Origin: Clavibacter sp. VKM Ac-2873
GTDB taxonomy: Bacteria > Actinomycetota > Actinomycetes > Actinomycetales > Microbacteriaceae
Direction of reading: 5' to 3'
Length of the DNA: 64,000 nt
Assembly (NCBI RefSeq): GCF_015351075.1
Contig: NZ_JADKRS010000002.1
Coordinates: 186,001-250,000 of the forward strand
Part shown: piece after piece, positions 17,347-25,649 of the stretch
Layout of the letters: each line of letters opens with the position of its first letter
Position numbering within the stretch: position 1 is the first letter of the stretch
Program-made: the position numbers and the translations under genes
Notes under the pieces: generated by a model
The model's database searches: none
The model's input: the letters and a program-made list of their open reading frames with translations, nothing else
Told to the model about the DNA's origin: nothing

Positions 17347-17637
17347 TCAGGAGTCCCTCTCCCAATCGCGATCGCTCGAGTGGATACGGAGCACGACGAC
17401 GTGGGAGGGAGAGATGTCGTAGGCGACGATGATCCCGGGCTTGGCCGCGAGCGTCCGTAGCCCAGGGCGCAGGTCGGACCGATCACGCCCGATTGCGGGG
17501 AATCCGACCAGCGCTTCGCATCGGGCGATGATGCCGGAGATGAAGGCCTCTGCTCGCTCAGGCGAGTCGCGCTCCGCGATGTAGGTCTGCATCGCCGCGA
17601 GGTCGTCGAGCGCCCGCGGTGAGAACAGCAGATCCAT
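17347..17637 (-). CDS. RelE/ParE-family toxin
   Basis: 96 aa. The pattern FSPRALDDLAAMQTYIAERDSP, then a middle Arg-rich stretch (IGRDRSDLRPGLRTL), and the C-terminal VVVLRIHSSDRDW are those of ParE toxins, which generally poison DNA gyrase; RelE-type ribosome cleavage is the alternative. The C-terminal Ile-His is in the usual ParE position. The start lies 2 nt past the end of the antitoxin gene, so both are made from one transcript with antitoxin first. Confidence 0.85.
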   Translation of the reverse strand: MDLLFSPRALDDLAAMQTYIAERDSPERAEAFISGIIARCEALVGFPAIGRDRSDLRPGLRTLAAKPGIIVAYDISPSHVVVLRIHSSDRDWERDS

Positions 17638-17639
17638 GC

Positions 17640-17906
17640 TCAGCGGGGCGGAAGGCGACGGGCCAGCTCCGATCGGATCTCTGCCGCCGTGAGGCCGCTC
17701 TCCGGGTCGCGCCGCATCTCGTCGTAGGTCGTGACGACCTCGTCACGCAGCCACTCCTCGACGGCGCGATCGCGTGCCAGCAGCGCACGGAGTCCTTCGC
17801 GGACGACCTCGCTCTCGCTGGCGAAGTCCCCTGACTCCACCCGGCTCCGGACAGCGTCGGCCATGGCCGTCGGCAACGTGATGCTCATCTGGCGTGTGGT
17901 CCTCAT
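17640..17906 (-). CDS. ParD-family antitoxin (ribbon-helix-helix)
   Basis: 88 aa. The N-terminal ribbon-helix-helix (MSITLPTAMADAVRSRVESG, then SESEVVREGLRAL) binds DNA, and the C-terminal helix (LTAAEIRSELARRL) would wrap the toxin. It neutralises the toxin encoded directly downstream. An inverted repeat 16 bp upstream of its start is the likely autoregulatory operator. Confidence 0.87.
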   Translation of the reverse strand: MRTTRQMSITLPTAMADAVRSRVESGDFASESEVVREGLRALLARDRAVEEWLRDEVVTTYDEMRRDPESGLTAAEIRSELARRLPPR

Positions 17907-17921
17907 GCGGCCTCCTCGATC

Positions 17922-17940
17922 AGTAGGACTGGATCCTACT
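17922..17940. promoter_or_regulatory. Inverted repeat upstream of the parDE-like operon (putative operator)
   Basis: AGTAGGA (17922-17928), 5-nt spacer, TCCTACT (17934-17940): a perfect 7-bp inverted repeat. It lies 16 bp upstream of the antitoxin start, the usual site where a ParD dimer or ParDE complex represses its own promoter. Confidence 0.65.
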
Positions 17941-18076
17941 CGCCGAGGTGCCGACGCGCCGGTCGACTCCGCGCTGCAGAGGCCTCACCAACGGAGTCGT
18001 CTGCCAGCGATCATCGGAGACTTCGGCCGACACCCCGCGGAGGTGGCGGCCCGGGTCCGCGTCAGTCGCGGGCGGA

Positions 18077-19387
18077 TCAGCTCCCGACGACCACCGGCAG
18101 CGGCACCTCGTCGGCCGCGAGCTCCTCGCTCGTGGATCCGAGGACCTCGGCGACGGACGCGCGGATGATCGCGAGCCCCTCCTCGACCTGCTCGTCGGTG
18201 ATGGTGAGCGCGGGCAGCACCTTCATGACCGTGCCGCCGGCGCCGCTCGTCTCCATGAGCATCCCGCGCTCGAACGCCGCCCGGCAGACCGCGCCCGCGA
18301 GCTCGCCCGAGGGGAACTCGATGCCGCGCGCGAGGCCGCGGCCGCGCACCTTCAGCGTCATCTCGGGTGCCACGGAGGCGGCGATCTCGGTGAACACCTC
18401 GTGGATCCGCTCGCCCTTGCGCAGCGTGGACGCCTCGAGCTCGCCGTCGGCCCAGTAGAGGCGGATGGCCTCGGCGCCCGTGAGGAACGCGGGCGCGATG
18501 CCGCGGAAGGTGCCGTTGTGCTCGCCCGGCTTCCACTGGTCGAGCTCGGGCTTGAGGAGCGTGAGCGCCATGGGCAGGCCGTAGCCGCCGATGGACTTGG
18601 AGAGCGTGACGATGTCGGGGACGATGCCCGACTCCTCGAAGCTGAAGAACCCGCCCGTGCGGCCGCAGCCCATCTGCACGTCGTCGACGATGAGCACTAT
18701 GCCGTGGCGCGTGGTCAGGTCGCGCAGCTTCCGCAGCCACTCGGGCGTAGCGACGTTGATGCCGCCCTCGCCCTGCACGGTCTCGACGATGACGCCGGCG
18801 GGCGTGTCGACGCCCGAACCGGAGTCGTCGAGCAGCTTCTCGAAGTACGCGAGGGTGTCGGTCCCGCCGCCGAGGTAGCCGTCGAACGGCACCGCGACCG
18901 CGTGGTGCAGCGGGTGGCCCGCGCCGCCGCGCTTGAGCGCGTTGCCCGTGACCGAGAGCGCGCCCTCGGTCATGCCGTGGAACGAGTTGGTGAAGTGGAC
19001 GATCGTGGTGCGGCCGGTGACCTTGCGCGCGAGCTTCATCGCGGCCTCCACCGCGTTCGCGCCGCCCGGGCCGGGGAACATGATGCGGTAGTCGAGCCCG
19101 CGCGGCTGGAGGATCACGTCCTGGAAGGTCTGCAGGAAGTCGCGGCGGGCCTCCGTGAACATGTCGAGGGAGTGCGTGACGCCGTCGCGGAGGATGTAGT
19201 CGACCAGCTTCTGCTTGAGCGCGGGGTTGTTGTGCCCGTAGTTGAGCGCACCGGCGCCCGCGAAGAAGTCGAGGTAGCGGTCGCCGTCGGCCGTGAACAT
19301 CTCGCTGCCCACCGCGCGGTCGAACACGACCGGCCAGCCGCGGCTGTAGCTCCGGACCTCGGACTCCATCTGCTCGAAGATCGTCAT
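18077..19387 (-). CDS. ectB: Diaminobutyrate--2-oxoglutarate aminotransferase, EctB type
   Basis: PLP-dependent class III aminotransferase that makes L-2,4-diaminobutyrate from aspartate semialdehyde and glutamate. 436 aa from ATG 19387, with AAGGAG 10 nt upstream. FEQMESEVRSYSRGWPVVFDRA and FFAGAGALNYGHNNP are diagnostic of EctB. Asp235 (VDDVQMGCGRTG) binds the cofactor ring nitrogen and Lys264 (LSKSIGGYG) forms the Schiff base. No ectA or ectC lies next to it, so here it may feed a siderophore, a cell-wall diamino acid or an unlinked ectoine pathway. In plant-pathogenic corynebacteria diaminobutyrate is a cross-linking residue of the peptidoglycan (from memory), which makes a wall role attractive. 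Confidence 0.88.
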   Translation of the reverse strand: MTIFEQMESEVRSYSRGWPVVFDRAVGSEMFTADGDRYLDFFAGAGALNYGHNNPALKQKLVDYILRDGVTHSLDMFTEARRDFLQTFQDVILQPRGLDYRIMFPGPGGANAVEAAMKLARKVTGRTTIVHFTNSFHGMTEGALSVTGNALKRGGAGHPLHHAVAVPFDGYLGGGTDTLAYFEKLLDDSGSGVDTPAGVIVETVQGEGGINVATPEWLRKLRDLTTRHGIVLIVDDVQMGCGRTGGFFSFEESGIVPDIVTLSKSIGGYGLPMALTLLKPELDQWKPGEHNGTFRGIAPAFLTGAEAIRLYWADGELEASTLRKGERIHEVFTEIAASVAPEMTLKVRGRGLARGIEFPSGELAGAVCRAAFERGMLMETSGAGGTVMKVLPALTITDEQVEEGLAIIRASVAEVLGSTSEELAADEVPLPVVVGS

Positions 19388-19559
19388 GCCGTGTCGCTCC
19401 TTGATGCTCATCGGCGACCTGGGTCGATCGCCGCACGTCGGGCGGGCTCGTGGCTCCGGGCGACGGGGAAGGGCGCTGCGATGCGCAGCCCCTCCATCGT
19501 CGCACCTCCTCCCGACATCGCTGAATCCCTCGCGCGGGGGATCTCGGTAGGGTCGCGGC

Positions 19560-20426
19560 ATGGCCGCATCCGGGGACGTCGATCCGCTCCGGGCGCCGGG
19601 GACCGCCATGATCCGCATCGACGGGCGCGACATGCGGCACCGCGTGACCGGCTCCGGGGATCCGCTCCTCCTCCTGCACGGCATCGGCCGCAGCCTCGAG
19701 GACTGGGACGAGCAGCACGCGCGCCTCTCCGGGGGCCACGAGCTGCACAGCGTCGACCTGCCCGGCTTCGGCTGGTCGGATCCCGTCGCCGGGACCACGA
19801 CGCTCGATTCGCTCGCCGACGCGCTGCCCGGCTACCTCGACGCGGCGGGCGTGGCCGGTCCCGTGACGGTGGTGGGCAACTCGCTCGGCGGGGCGGTCGC
19901 GATGACCCTCGCGACCCGGCACCCGGATCGCGTGCGCGCGCTCGTGCTCGCCGACAGCGCGGGCTTCGGCCGGCAGGTCACCGTGGGCCTCCGCATGCTC
20001 GCCTTCGACCCGCTCGCGACGCTCCTGATGCGGCCGACGCCCGGCAACTCCCGACGCTCGACCCGCACGATCTTCCACGACCCGGCGCTCACGACCGACG
20101 CGCGCGTGCGGCACGCGCAGGAGCTCTCGGCGCGGCCCGCCCACGCGGCCACGATGCTCGACATCGCGCGGGACCTCGGCACGGTCCGCGGCGTCAGCTC
20201 GCGCTGGCGCCGGCCGCTCGTGGAGGGCGTGCGCCTGTCGGGCCTGCCGGTGCTCGCCGTGTGGGGCGACCGCGACCGGATCCTCCCGCCCGCGCACCTC
20301 GCGGCCGTCGCGCGCGAGCTGCCCGACGCGCGCACCCGCCTCATCCCCGACTGCGGGCACATGCCGCAGATCGAGCGGCCGGACCTCTTCGCGGCGCTGG
20401 TCGAGGACTTCCTCGCGGGCACCTGA
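19560..20426 (+). CDS. Alpha/beta-fold hydrolase
   Basis: 288 aa. The oxyanion-hole region LLLLHGIGRS is at 36-45 and the nucleophile elbow GNSLGG has Ser108. The acid is Asp237 or Asp239 (WGDRDRI), and His267 (CGHMPQ) completes the triad. A cap region lies between residues 140 and 220. No signal peptide, so it acts in the cytoplasm. An inner start (MIRIDGRD, residue 17) is also possible. The substrate cannot be told. Confidence 0.85.
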   Translation: MAASGDVDPLRAPGTAMIRIDGRDMRHRVTGSGDPLLLLHGIGRSLEDWDEQHARLSGGHELHSVDLPGFGWSDPVAGTTTLDSLADALPGYLDAAGVAGPVTVVGNSLGGAVAMTLATRHPDRVRALVLADSAGFGRQVTVGLRMLAFDPLATLLMRPTPGNSRRSTRTIFHDPALTTDARVRHAQELSARPAHAATMLDIARDLGTVRGVSSRWRRPLVEGVRLSGLPVLAVWGDRDRILPPAHLAAVARELPDARTRLIPDCGHMPQIERPDLFAALVEDFLAGT

Positions 20427-20532
20427 CGCCGGCGGGCCGCGCTGGGGAGCGTCCGCGCGCGCCACCGCGGGCCGCCCTACCGTGGCCCCATCGCGCGGGA
20501 CCGCCTCGCCCCGATCGTCCGGAGGGCGTCCC

Positions 20533-22023
20533 ATGGGCCTCGCCCCGCACCGCATCCGCGCCCTGCTGGTCGACGGCCTGCTCCTCGTGGCGGTCCTCGC
20601 CTCGGTCGTCACCCTCGCCGCGGCGCCGCCGGGCGCCGCGTCCGTCTCGGCGTCGGGCGCCGCGGCATCCGCCGTGCACGGCGACCGTCGCGCCGTCGCG
20701 GAGCCGGTCGCGCCGGCGACCACGTGCGCCACCGTCCCGGCGCTCACCGCGATGGCCGAGCGGCAGGCGTCGGCGGCGGACGAGGCGCACGCCCCGGACA
20801 CCGCCCGCATCCAGGCCGCGCTCGACGGGTGCGCGGGATCCGGCGGGGCCGTCGTCCTCGCCGCGTCGAGCACCACGGCCGCGTTCCTCAGCGCGCCGAT
20901 CACCGTGCGCACCGGCGAGGTGCTCGTCTTCGATCCCGCGGTCGTGCTGCACGCCTCCCGGGCGGCCGCCGACTACCAGGTGGCGGGACGCGCCACGTGC
21001 GGCACCGTCGGCGGCGCGGGCGACGGCTGCCGGCCCTTCCTCACCCTGTCCTCGCACTCCGGGCTCGCGTCGAGCGCGGCGACCGGCCTCGACCAGGGCC
21101 GGGTCGACGGCCGGGGCGACCTCCCCATCCTCGGCGGGACCGCGAGCTGGTGGCAGGTCGCCGGGGGCGCCAAGCAGGGCGGCCACCAGAACGTGCCCCG
21201 GCTCGTCGCGGCGACGCGGGCGGACGACGTGACGCTGCACGACGTGGACCTCGTCGACTCGCCCGGCACGCACGTGTCCTTCGACCACGGCGACGGCCTG
21301 ACCGTCTGGGGCGTGCGGATCCGGACGCCGGCCGGCGCCCGCAACACGGACGGCATCGACCCGGCCGGCGCCACCGACGTGACGATCGCCCGGTCGTGGA
21401 TCAGCGCCGGCGACGACGGCATCGCCGTCAAGGCGGGCACCGCGGCGTCGGCGCACATCAGCGTGCTCGACGACCACCTGTTCGGCACGCACGGCATCGC
21501 GATCGGCAGCGAGACGCAGTCCGGGGTGAGCGACGTGCTCGTCGCCGGCGTGACCGTCAGCGGACGGGACGCCTTCGGGACGCTGAGCGTCGCGGCCGGG
21601 GGCATCCGCATCAAGGGATCCTCGGCGACCGGCGGCCCCGTGCACGACGTCGAGTACCGCGACGTGTGCGTCGACGAGGTGAAGGACCCCCTGGCGTTCG
21701 ATCCGCGCTACTCGACGGCGGCCGGCAGCGCGATCCCGACGATGACGGGGATCGTGGTCGACGGCTTCCGGGCGACCCGGTCGCTGCACCTCGCGTCGTC
21801 CCAGCTCGACGGGTACGACGCCGCGCATCCGCTCGGCCTCGCGCTCCGCCGCACGGTGGTCGACGCGGGCAGCGTCGACATGGCGGCGGCGGACATCACG
21901 ACGGCGGGCGCGACCTTCGGGGGCGCGCCGCTCGCGTCCACGGCGCCGGACGTGCGGGTGACCGCGGGACCGGATGCCGGTGATCCGCCGACCTGCGCGT
22001 TCCCGGCGTTCCCCGACCTCTGA
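20533..22023 (+). CDS. pgaA: Secreted polygalacturonase-like glycoside hydrolase (GH28)
   Basis: Cuts alpha-1,4-linked galacturonan of plant pectin outside the cell. 496 aa from ATG 20533 with GGAGGG upstream. Residues 1-35 form a signal peptide (basic start, hydrophobic core, Ala-rich cleavage zone). A right-handed beta helix follows with all GH28 catalytic blocks: NTDGID at 271-276, GDD at 293-295, GTHGIAIGSE at 318-327 and RIK at 359-361. Cys pairs (CATV, CGTV, CRPF, DVCV) could form disulphides. From memory, Clavibacter michiganensis names its chromosomal polygalacturonase pgaA; the symbol is given on that basis. Confidence 0.85.
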   Translation: MGLAPHRIRALLVDGLLLVAVLASVVTLAAAPPGAASVSASGAAASAVHGDRRAVAEPVAPATTCATVPALTAMAERQASAADEAHAPDTARIQAALDGCAGSGGAVVLAASSTTAAFLSAPITVRTGEVLVFDPAVVLHASRAAADYQVAGRATCGTVGGAGDGCRPFLTLSSHSGLASSAATGLDQGRVDGRGDLPILGGTASWWQVAGGAKQGGHQNVPRLVAATRADDVTLHDVDLVDSPGTHVSFDHGDGLTVWGVRIRTPAGARNTDGIDPAGATDVTIARSWISAGDDGIAVKAGTAASAHISVLDDHLFGTHGIAIGSETQSGVSDVLVAGVTVSGRDAFGTLSVAAGGIRIKGSSATGGPVHDVEYRDVCVDEVKDPLAFDPRYSTAAGSAIPTMTGIVVDGFRATRSLHLASSQLDGYDAAHPLGLALRRTVVDAGSVDMAAADITTAGATFGGAPLASTAPDVRVTAGPDAGDPPTCAFPAFPDL

Positions 22024-22050
22024 GGGCGCGGGCGGGGGATCCGCTCCGCG

Positions 22051-22686
22051 TCAGTCCTCGCGGTCCTCGTCGTCGTCGTCGCCGTCCGCGTCCGCGACCG
22101 GAGCGCTCGCCTCCGCCGCGGCGGCCGCGTGCCGGCCGGCGGGCGAGAGCACCTGCTCGTGGCGGGCGGCGAGGGCCTCGAGGCCGTCGTGCGCGGCGAC
22201 GCGGACGGAGGTGTCGGGGTCGGTCAGCGCGCGGCGGATGACCTCCTCGTCGGCCGGGCCGCCGACGGCGCCGAGCGCGCGGAGGGCCGCGCCGCGGACG
22301 CGGGCGTTCTCGTCGGTGACGAGCACCGTGAGCGCGCGCACGAGCGGCAGCTGCCGGGTCGCGACGACCTTCGCGCACGCCTCGCGCACGCGCCAGGCGC
22401 GGTTGGTGAGGTTCTTCTCGACGACCTTCGCGGCCTCGGGCGTCCAGGCGTAGAGGAGCGCGCGGGCGCCCCAGGCCTCGGGCCAGTACAGGGGAGGGGC
22501 GCCGTTGAGGATCCCGCGGGCGTGGCGTCCGCCGACCAGCAGCAGGAAGTCGTCGCCCTCGTACAGCCCGTCCAGCAGGCCCATCGCCCGCAGGGCGACC
22601 TCCCGCTCGCTCGTGCGCGACACCGCGTCGCTCATGCGCGTCGCGAGGGAGTCCTCGCGACGGCGGGGGTCATCTCCGTCAGCCAT
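22051..22686 (-). CDS. HEAT-repeat protein
   Basis: 211 aa. Residues about 85-180 are consecutive alpha-helical HEAT-like units: VVEKNLTNRAWRVREACAKV, ALTVLVTDENARVRGAALRAL and VIRRALTDPDTSVRVAAHDGL. These form a protein-protein interaction scaffold. The C-terminus is Ala-rich, then an acidic run of Asp/Glu. It is soluble, with no catalytic motif. Function unknown. Confidence 0.78.
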   Translation of the reverse strand: MADGDDPRRREDSLATRMSDAVSRTSEREVALRAMGLLDGLYEGDDFLLLVGGRHARGILNGAPPLYWPEAWGARALLYAWTPEAAKVVEKNLTNRAWRVREACAKVVATRQLPLVRALTVLVTDENARVRGAALRALGAVGGPADEEVIRRALTDPDTSVRVAAHDGLEALAARHEQVLSPAGRHAAAAAEASAPVADADGDDDDEDRED

Positions 22687-22761
22687 GCGGACAACCGTAT
22701 CGGCTGCGGCGGGCCCGTCCCGCCGCCCGCGGGAGGTGGGACGGGCGCCGGGAGCGCGGGA

Positions 22762-23871
22762 TCAGCCCGCCTGCGTGTTGAAGAGCAGCCCCAGCAGGTA
22801 GGTGGCCCCGGCGGCGCCGAAGCCGATGAGCAGCTGGCGTCCCGCGCGGCGCAGCGGCGGGCCGCCCGACAGGAGGCCCGTGACCGCGCCCGTGATCGAC
22901 AGCGCGATGGCCACGAGCACGCACGCGATGGCGAGGGCCGCGAGGCCCTGGAGGCCGAAGAGGTACGGGAGCACGGGGATCACGGCGCCCGACGCGAAGA
23001 AGCAGAAGCTCGAGATCGCCGCGCCCCACGCGGTGCCGACGCTCTCGTGGTCGTCCTCCGGCGCGGCGACGCCCGCGATGCTGACGGGGATCGGCCGGGT
23101 CTCGGCCGCGAGGTCGCGCAGCACCTCGTCGGCGTGCGCGAGCGCCTCCTCCTCGGTCATGCCGCGGGCGCGGTAGACGAGGGCGAGCTCGTTGGCGTCG
23201 ACGTCGAGGTGGGGGAGCGCGTCGCGCGTGCCCGGATCCGGGGCCGAGGCCTCGAGCAGCTCGCGCTGCGAGCGCACGGACACGAACTCGCCCGCGCCCA
23301 TCGAGAGCGCGCCGGCGAGGAGTCCCGCGAGGCCCGTGGCGAGGATCACGGCGTTGGGCACGCCCGTCGCCGTGATGCCGAGGACGAGCGCGAGGTTGCT
23401 CACGAGGCCGTCGTTCGCGCCGAAGACGGCCGCGCGGAAGGTCCCGGAGAGGCGCATGCGGCCGCGGGTGGCGAGGCCGCGCACGACCTCCTCGTGCACG
23501 CGCTCGTCGGCGGCCATCGCGTCGGTGGCGTCGGCGTCGTCCGCGTAGGGCGAGCGGCTCTCGGCGCGCTGGGCGAGGGCGAGCACGAAGACGGATCCGA
23601 AGCGGCGGGCGAGCAGGCCGAGGATGCGGGTGCGGATGTCGCCGCGCACGGGCTTGCCGACGCGGTCGCCGAGCAGGTCGATCCAGTGGTCGGCGTGGCG
23701 GCCCTCGGCCTCGGCGAGGGCGAGCAGGATCTCGCGCTCCTCGCCCGTGCGGCGGCCGGCGAGGTCGCGGTAGACGGCGGCCTCCGCGCGCTCGTCGGCG
23801 AGGTGCTGCCGCCAGCGGCGCACCTGGGCGGGCGTCGGATCGGGCGTTGGGGCAGGGGGCATGGATGTCAT
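22762..23871 (-). CDS. Rubrerythrin-like/VIT1-CCC1 fusion, probable iron or manganese exporter
   Basis: 369 aa from ATG 23871, preceded by GGAGG at 6 nt; the longer frame to 24024 is not supported. Residues about 20-130 form a ferritin-like four-helix part with Glu/His metal ligands (DERAEAAVYRDLAGRR, LAEAEGRHADHWIDLL). The rest is the VIT1/CCC1 transporter (GANDGLVSNLALVLG near 150, then GAGEFVSVRSQREL and three C-terminal TM segments). This two-domain layout is that of MbfA-type metal exporters, in which the ferritin-like part senses or loads iron. The 268 bp upstream carry no gene and should hold its promoter. Confidence 0.85.
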   Translation of the reverse strand: MTSMPPAPTPDPTPAQVRRWRQHLADERAEAAVYRDLAGRRTGEEREILLALAEAEGRHADHWIDLLGDRVGKPVRGDIRTRILGLLARRFGSVFVLALAQRAESRSPYADDADATDAMAADERVHEEVVRGLATRGRMRLSGTFRAAVFGANDGLVSNLALVLGITATGVPNAVILATGLAGLLAGALSMGAGEFVSVRSQRELLEASAPDPGTRDALPHLDVDANELALVYRARGMTEEEALAHADEVLRDLAAETRPIPVSIAGVAAPEDDHESVGTAWGAAISSFCFFASGAVIPVLPYLFGLQGLAALAIACVLVAIALSITGAVTGLLSGGPPLRRAGRQLLIGFGAAGATYLLGLLFNTQAG

Positions 23872-24139
23872 GGGTCCTCCGGTCGGGCGACGACCGGGGA
23901 CGTGGGGGTCTCCGGCCGACGCGACGGCGCGTGGTGCGCCTGTCGTTCGTCTGGCCGAAGGTCTCGTCCGCCCGCCTCGCTCGTGCTCCGTGGCGGGTGA
24001 TGCACCGGGCCCGGGGGCCAGCATGTCGACGCATCGCCGTCCGGCTCGAGGGCCGGGGGGACTACTCCCCTTCTGCGAGAGACCCTACCGCACGGGTCCG
24101 GGCGGGCTCCGGCCGGCAGCCGATCAGGCCGGCAGCGGA

Positions 24140-25012
24140 TCAGGCCGGCGGCGGCAGCAGCACGATGACGAGCGGCAGCACGGGGAGCGCGCACGCGACC
24201 GCGCACAGCAGCCGCAGGGCGACGCGGTGCCCGCCGCGCGGGTGGCGCATGCGGTCGGCGCGGAGGGCGGAGAGGCCGCCGTCGGGATCCAGCTTGCGGA
24301 GCGCCGCGGCGACCGTCCCCGGCCCGGTGGCGCGGGCCGCGTGGTCGTCGGCGATGAACTCGATGGCGATGGTGGATGAGAGCGCGAGGCGCTGGCTCGC
24401 GGGCAGGGCCGGGAGGATCGCGCGGGAGACCTGGGCGATGCGCACCGCGAGCGCGTGCCGCTGCTCGAGGTGCGCGGTCTCGTGCTCCAGGACGGCCGTG
24501 AGCTCGTCGTCGTCGAGGCGGGCGCGCGCCTCCGTGGTGAGGAGGATCACGCCGGTGGCGGGGGAGAGCGCGGCGAGCGGCACGTCGGACTCCACGATGC
24601 GCGCGTCGCGCCCGGCCACCCGGTACGGCCGCGACGCCAGCAGCAGGGTGGCGACCTCGCCCGCCCGCTGCCGGGCCTCGCGCACCACCCGTCCGCCCTC
24701 CTCCACGATGCGGAAGAGCAGCACGCCGAGCACGCCGGCGGCCACGTAGGCGAGCGGGATCGCGGCGAGCGGGGCGGTGCCGGCGTCCTGCGCGGGGCCC
24801 GCGCCCGCCTGCATCGCCATGCCCTGGTGGATGAGGAGGCCGAGCCCGGATCCGAGGCTCAGCACCGCGGTGACGAGGAACCCGTGCCAGGCCGCGAGCA
24901 TCGCGACGGGCCGCTGCGCGACGAGCGGCAGGCGGCCGAGGAGGAGCGGCGCCAGGAGAGTGACGGTGACGTAGCACTCGAGCAGGAGCACCGCGCGGAC
25001 CGTGTCGCTCAC
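24140..25012 (-). CDS. M56-family membrane metallopeptidase
   Basis: 290 aa, GTG start at 25012. Three hydrophobic segments in the N-terminal half flank a cytoplasmic catalytic region with the zinc motif HETAH at 177-181 and third ligand Glu218 in EFIAD. One or two further membrane spans end the protein. M56 proteins are BlaR1/MecR1-like without the sensor domain and are usually paired with a BlaI repressor. Here the gene upstream encodes a MarR-type regulator instead, separated by 62 bp, so partnership is uncertain. Confidence 0.83.
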   Translation of the reverse strand: MSDTVRAVLLLECYVTVTLLAPLLLGRLPLVAQRPVAMLAAWHGFLVTAVLSLGSGLGLLIHQGMAMQAGAGPAQDAGTAPLAAIPLAYVAAGVLGVLLFRIVEEGGRVVREARQRAGEVATLLLASRPYRVAGRDARIVESDVPLAALSPATGVILLTTEARARLDDDELTAVLEHETAHLEQRHALAVRIAQVSRAILPALPASQRLALSSTIAIEFIADDHAARATGPGTVAAALRKLDPDGGLSALRADRMRHPRGGHRVALRLLCAVACALPVLPLVIVLLPPPA

Positions 25013-25074
25013 TGGTCGCGCTCCGATCGGGTGGTGCGGTGGTGCGGTGGTGCCGGTGGCGCGGGGACGGCCGG

Positions 25075-25536
25075 TCAGATGGTCTCGGGGAGGGCCTTCG
25101 CGTTGTCGATGACCTGGCTCAGCACGGTCTTGAGGCCCTCGAGCTGCTCCTCCGTCATGGAGAGGCGGTCGCGGATCTGCTGCGGGATGGCGACGGCCTT
25201 CTCGCGCAGCTCCCGGCCCTGGTCGGTGAGCCCGATCTCCAGCACGCGCTCGTCGGTGGCCCGGCGCACGCGCCAGACGTGGCCCATGGCCTCCAGTCGC
25301 TTGAGGAGCGGGGAGAGGGTGGCGCTGTCGAGCTGGAGCTCGTGGCTGAGGTCCTTGACCGAGCGTGGCCCCCGCGCCCAGAGCGCGAGGAGCACGAGGT
25401 ACTGGGGGTGGGTGAGCCCCAGCGGATCGAGGATGGGTCGATAGAGGGCGGTCACGCTGCGGGCGGCCACGACGAGCGAGTAGCTGACCTGCCTGTCGAG
25501 CGCGAGCGGGTCCTGCAGGTCCTGCGGTGTTGACAT
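25075..25536 (-). CDS. MarR-family transcriptional regulator (OhrR-like)
   Basis: 153 aa from ATG 25536, with GGAGG 6 nt upstream. The winged helix PRSVKDLSHELQLDSATLSPLLKRLE and the wing with RRATDERVLEIGLTDQG place it near OhrR. The N-terminal segment reads DRQVSYSLVVAARS, where OhrR carries its peroxide-sensing Cys; no Cys is present, so it should not be redox-controlled in the OhrR manner. It lies upstream of the M56 peptidase on the same strand and may control it. Confidence 0.88.
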   Translation of the reverse strand: MSTPQDLQDPLALDRQVSYSLVVAARSVTALYRPILDPLGLTHPQYLVLLALWARGPRSVKDLSHELQLDSATLSPLLKRLEAMGHVWRVRRATDERVLEIGLTDQGRELREKAVAIPQQIRDRLSMTEEQLEGLKTVLSQVIDNAKALPETI

Positions 25537-25649
25537 GGTTCCTCCGCGGGTCATTCTGTCACTCCGTGTTGCTAACCCCGGGGCGATCGGGCGCCGGCAG
25601 CTGGATCTGTGGAAAGGCTCTTGCGTGTGAGGGATTCGGAGCGGCCGTC

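Noticed and set aside
23872-24139. Gene in the 268-bp gap upstream of the VIT1 gene
   Set aside because: Frames here are extensions of neighbours without start signals or recognisable protein sequence.
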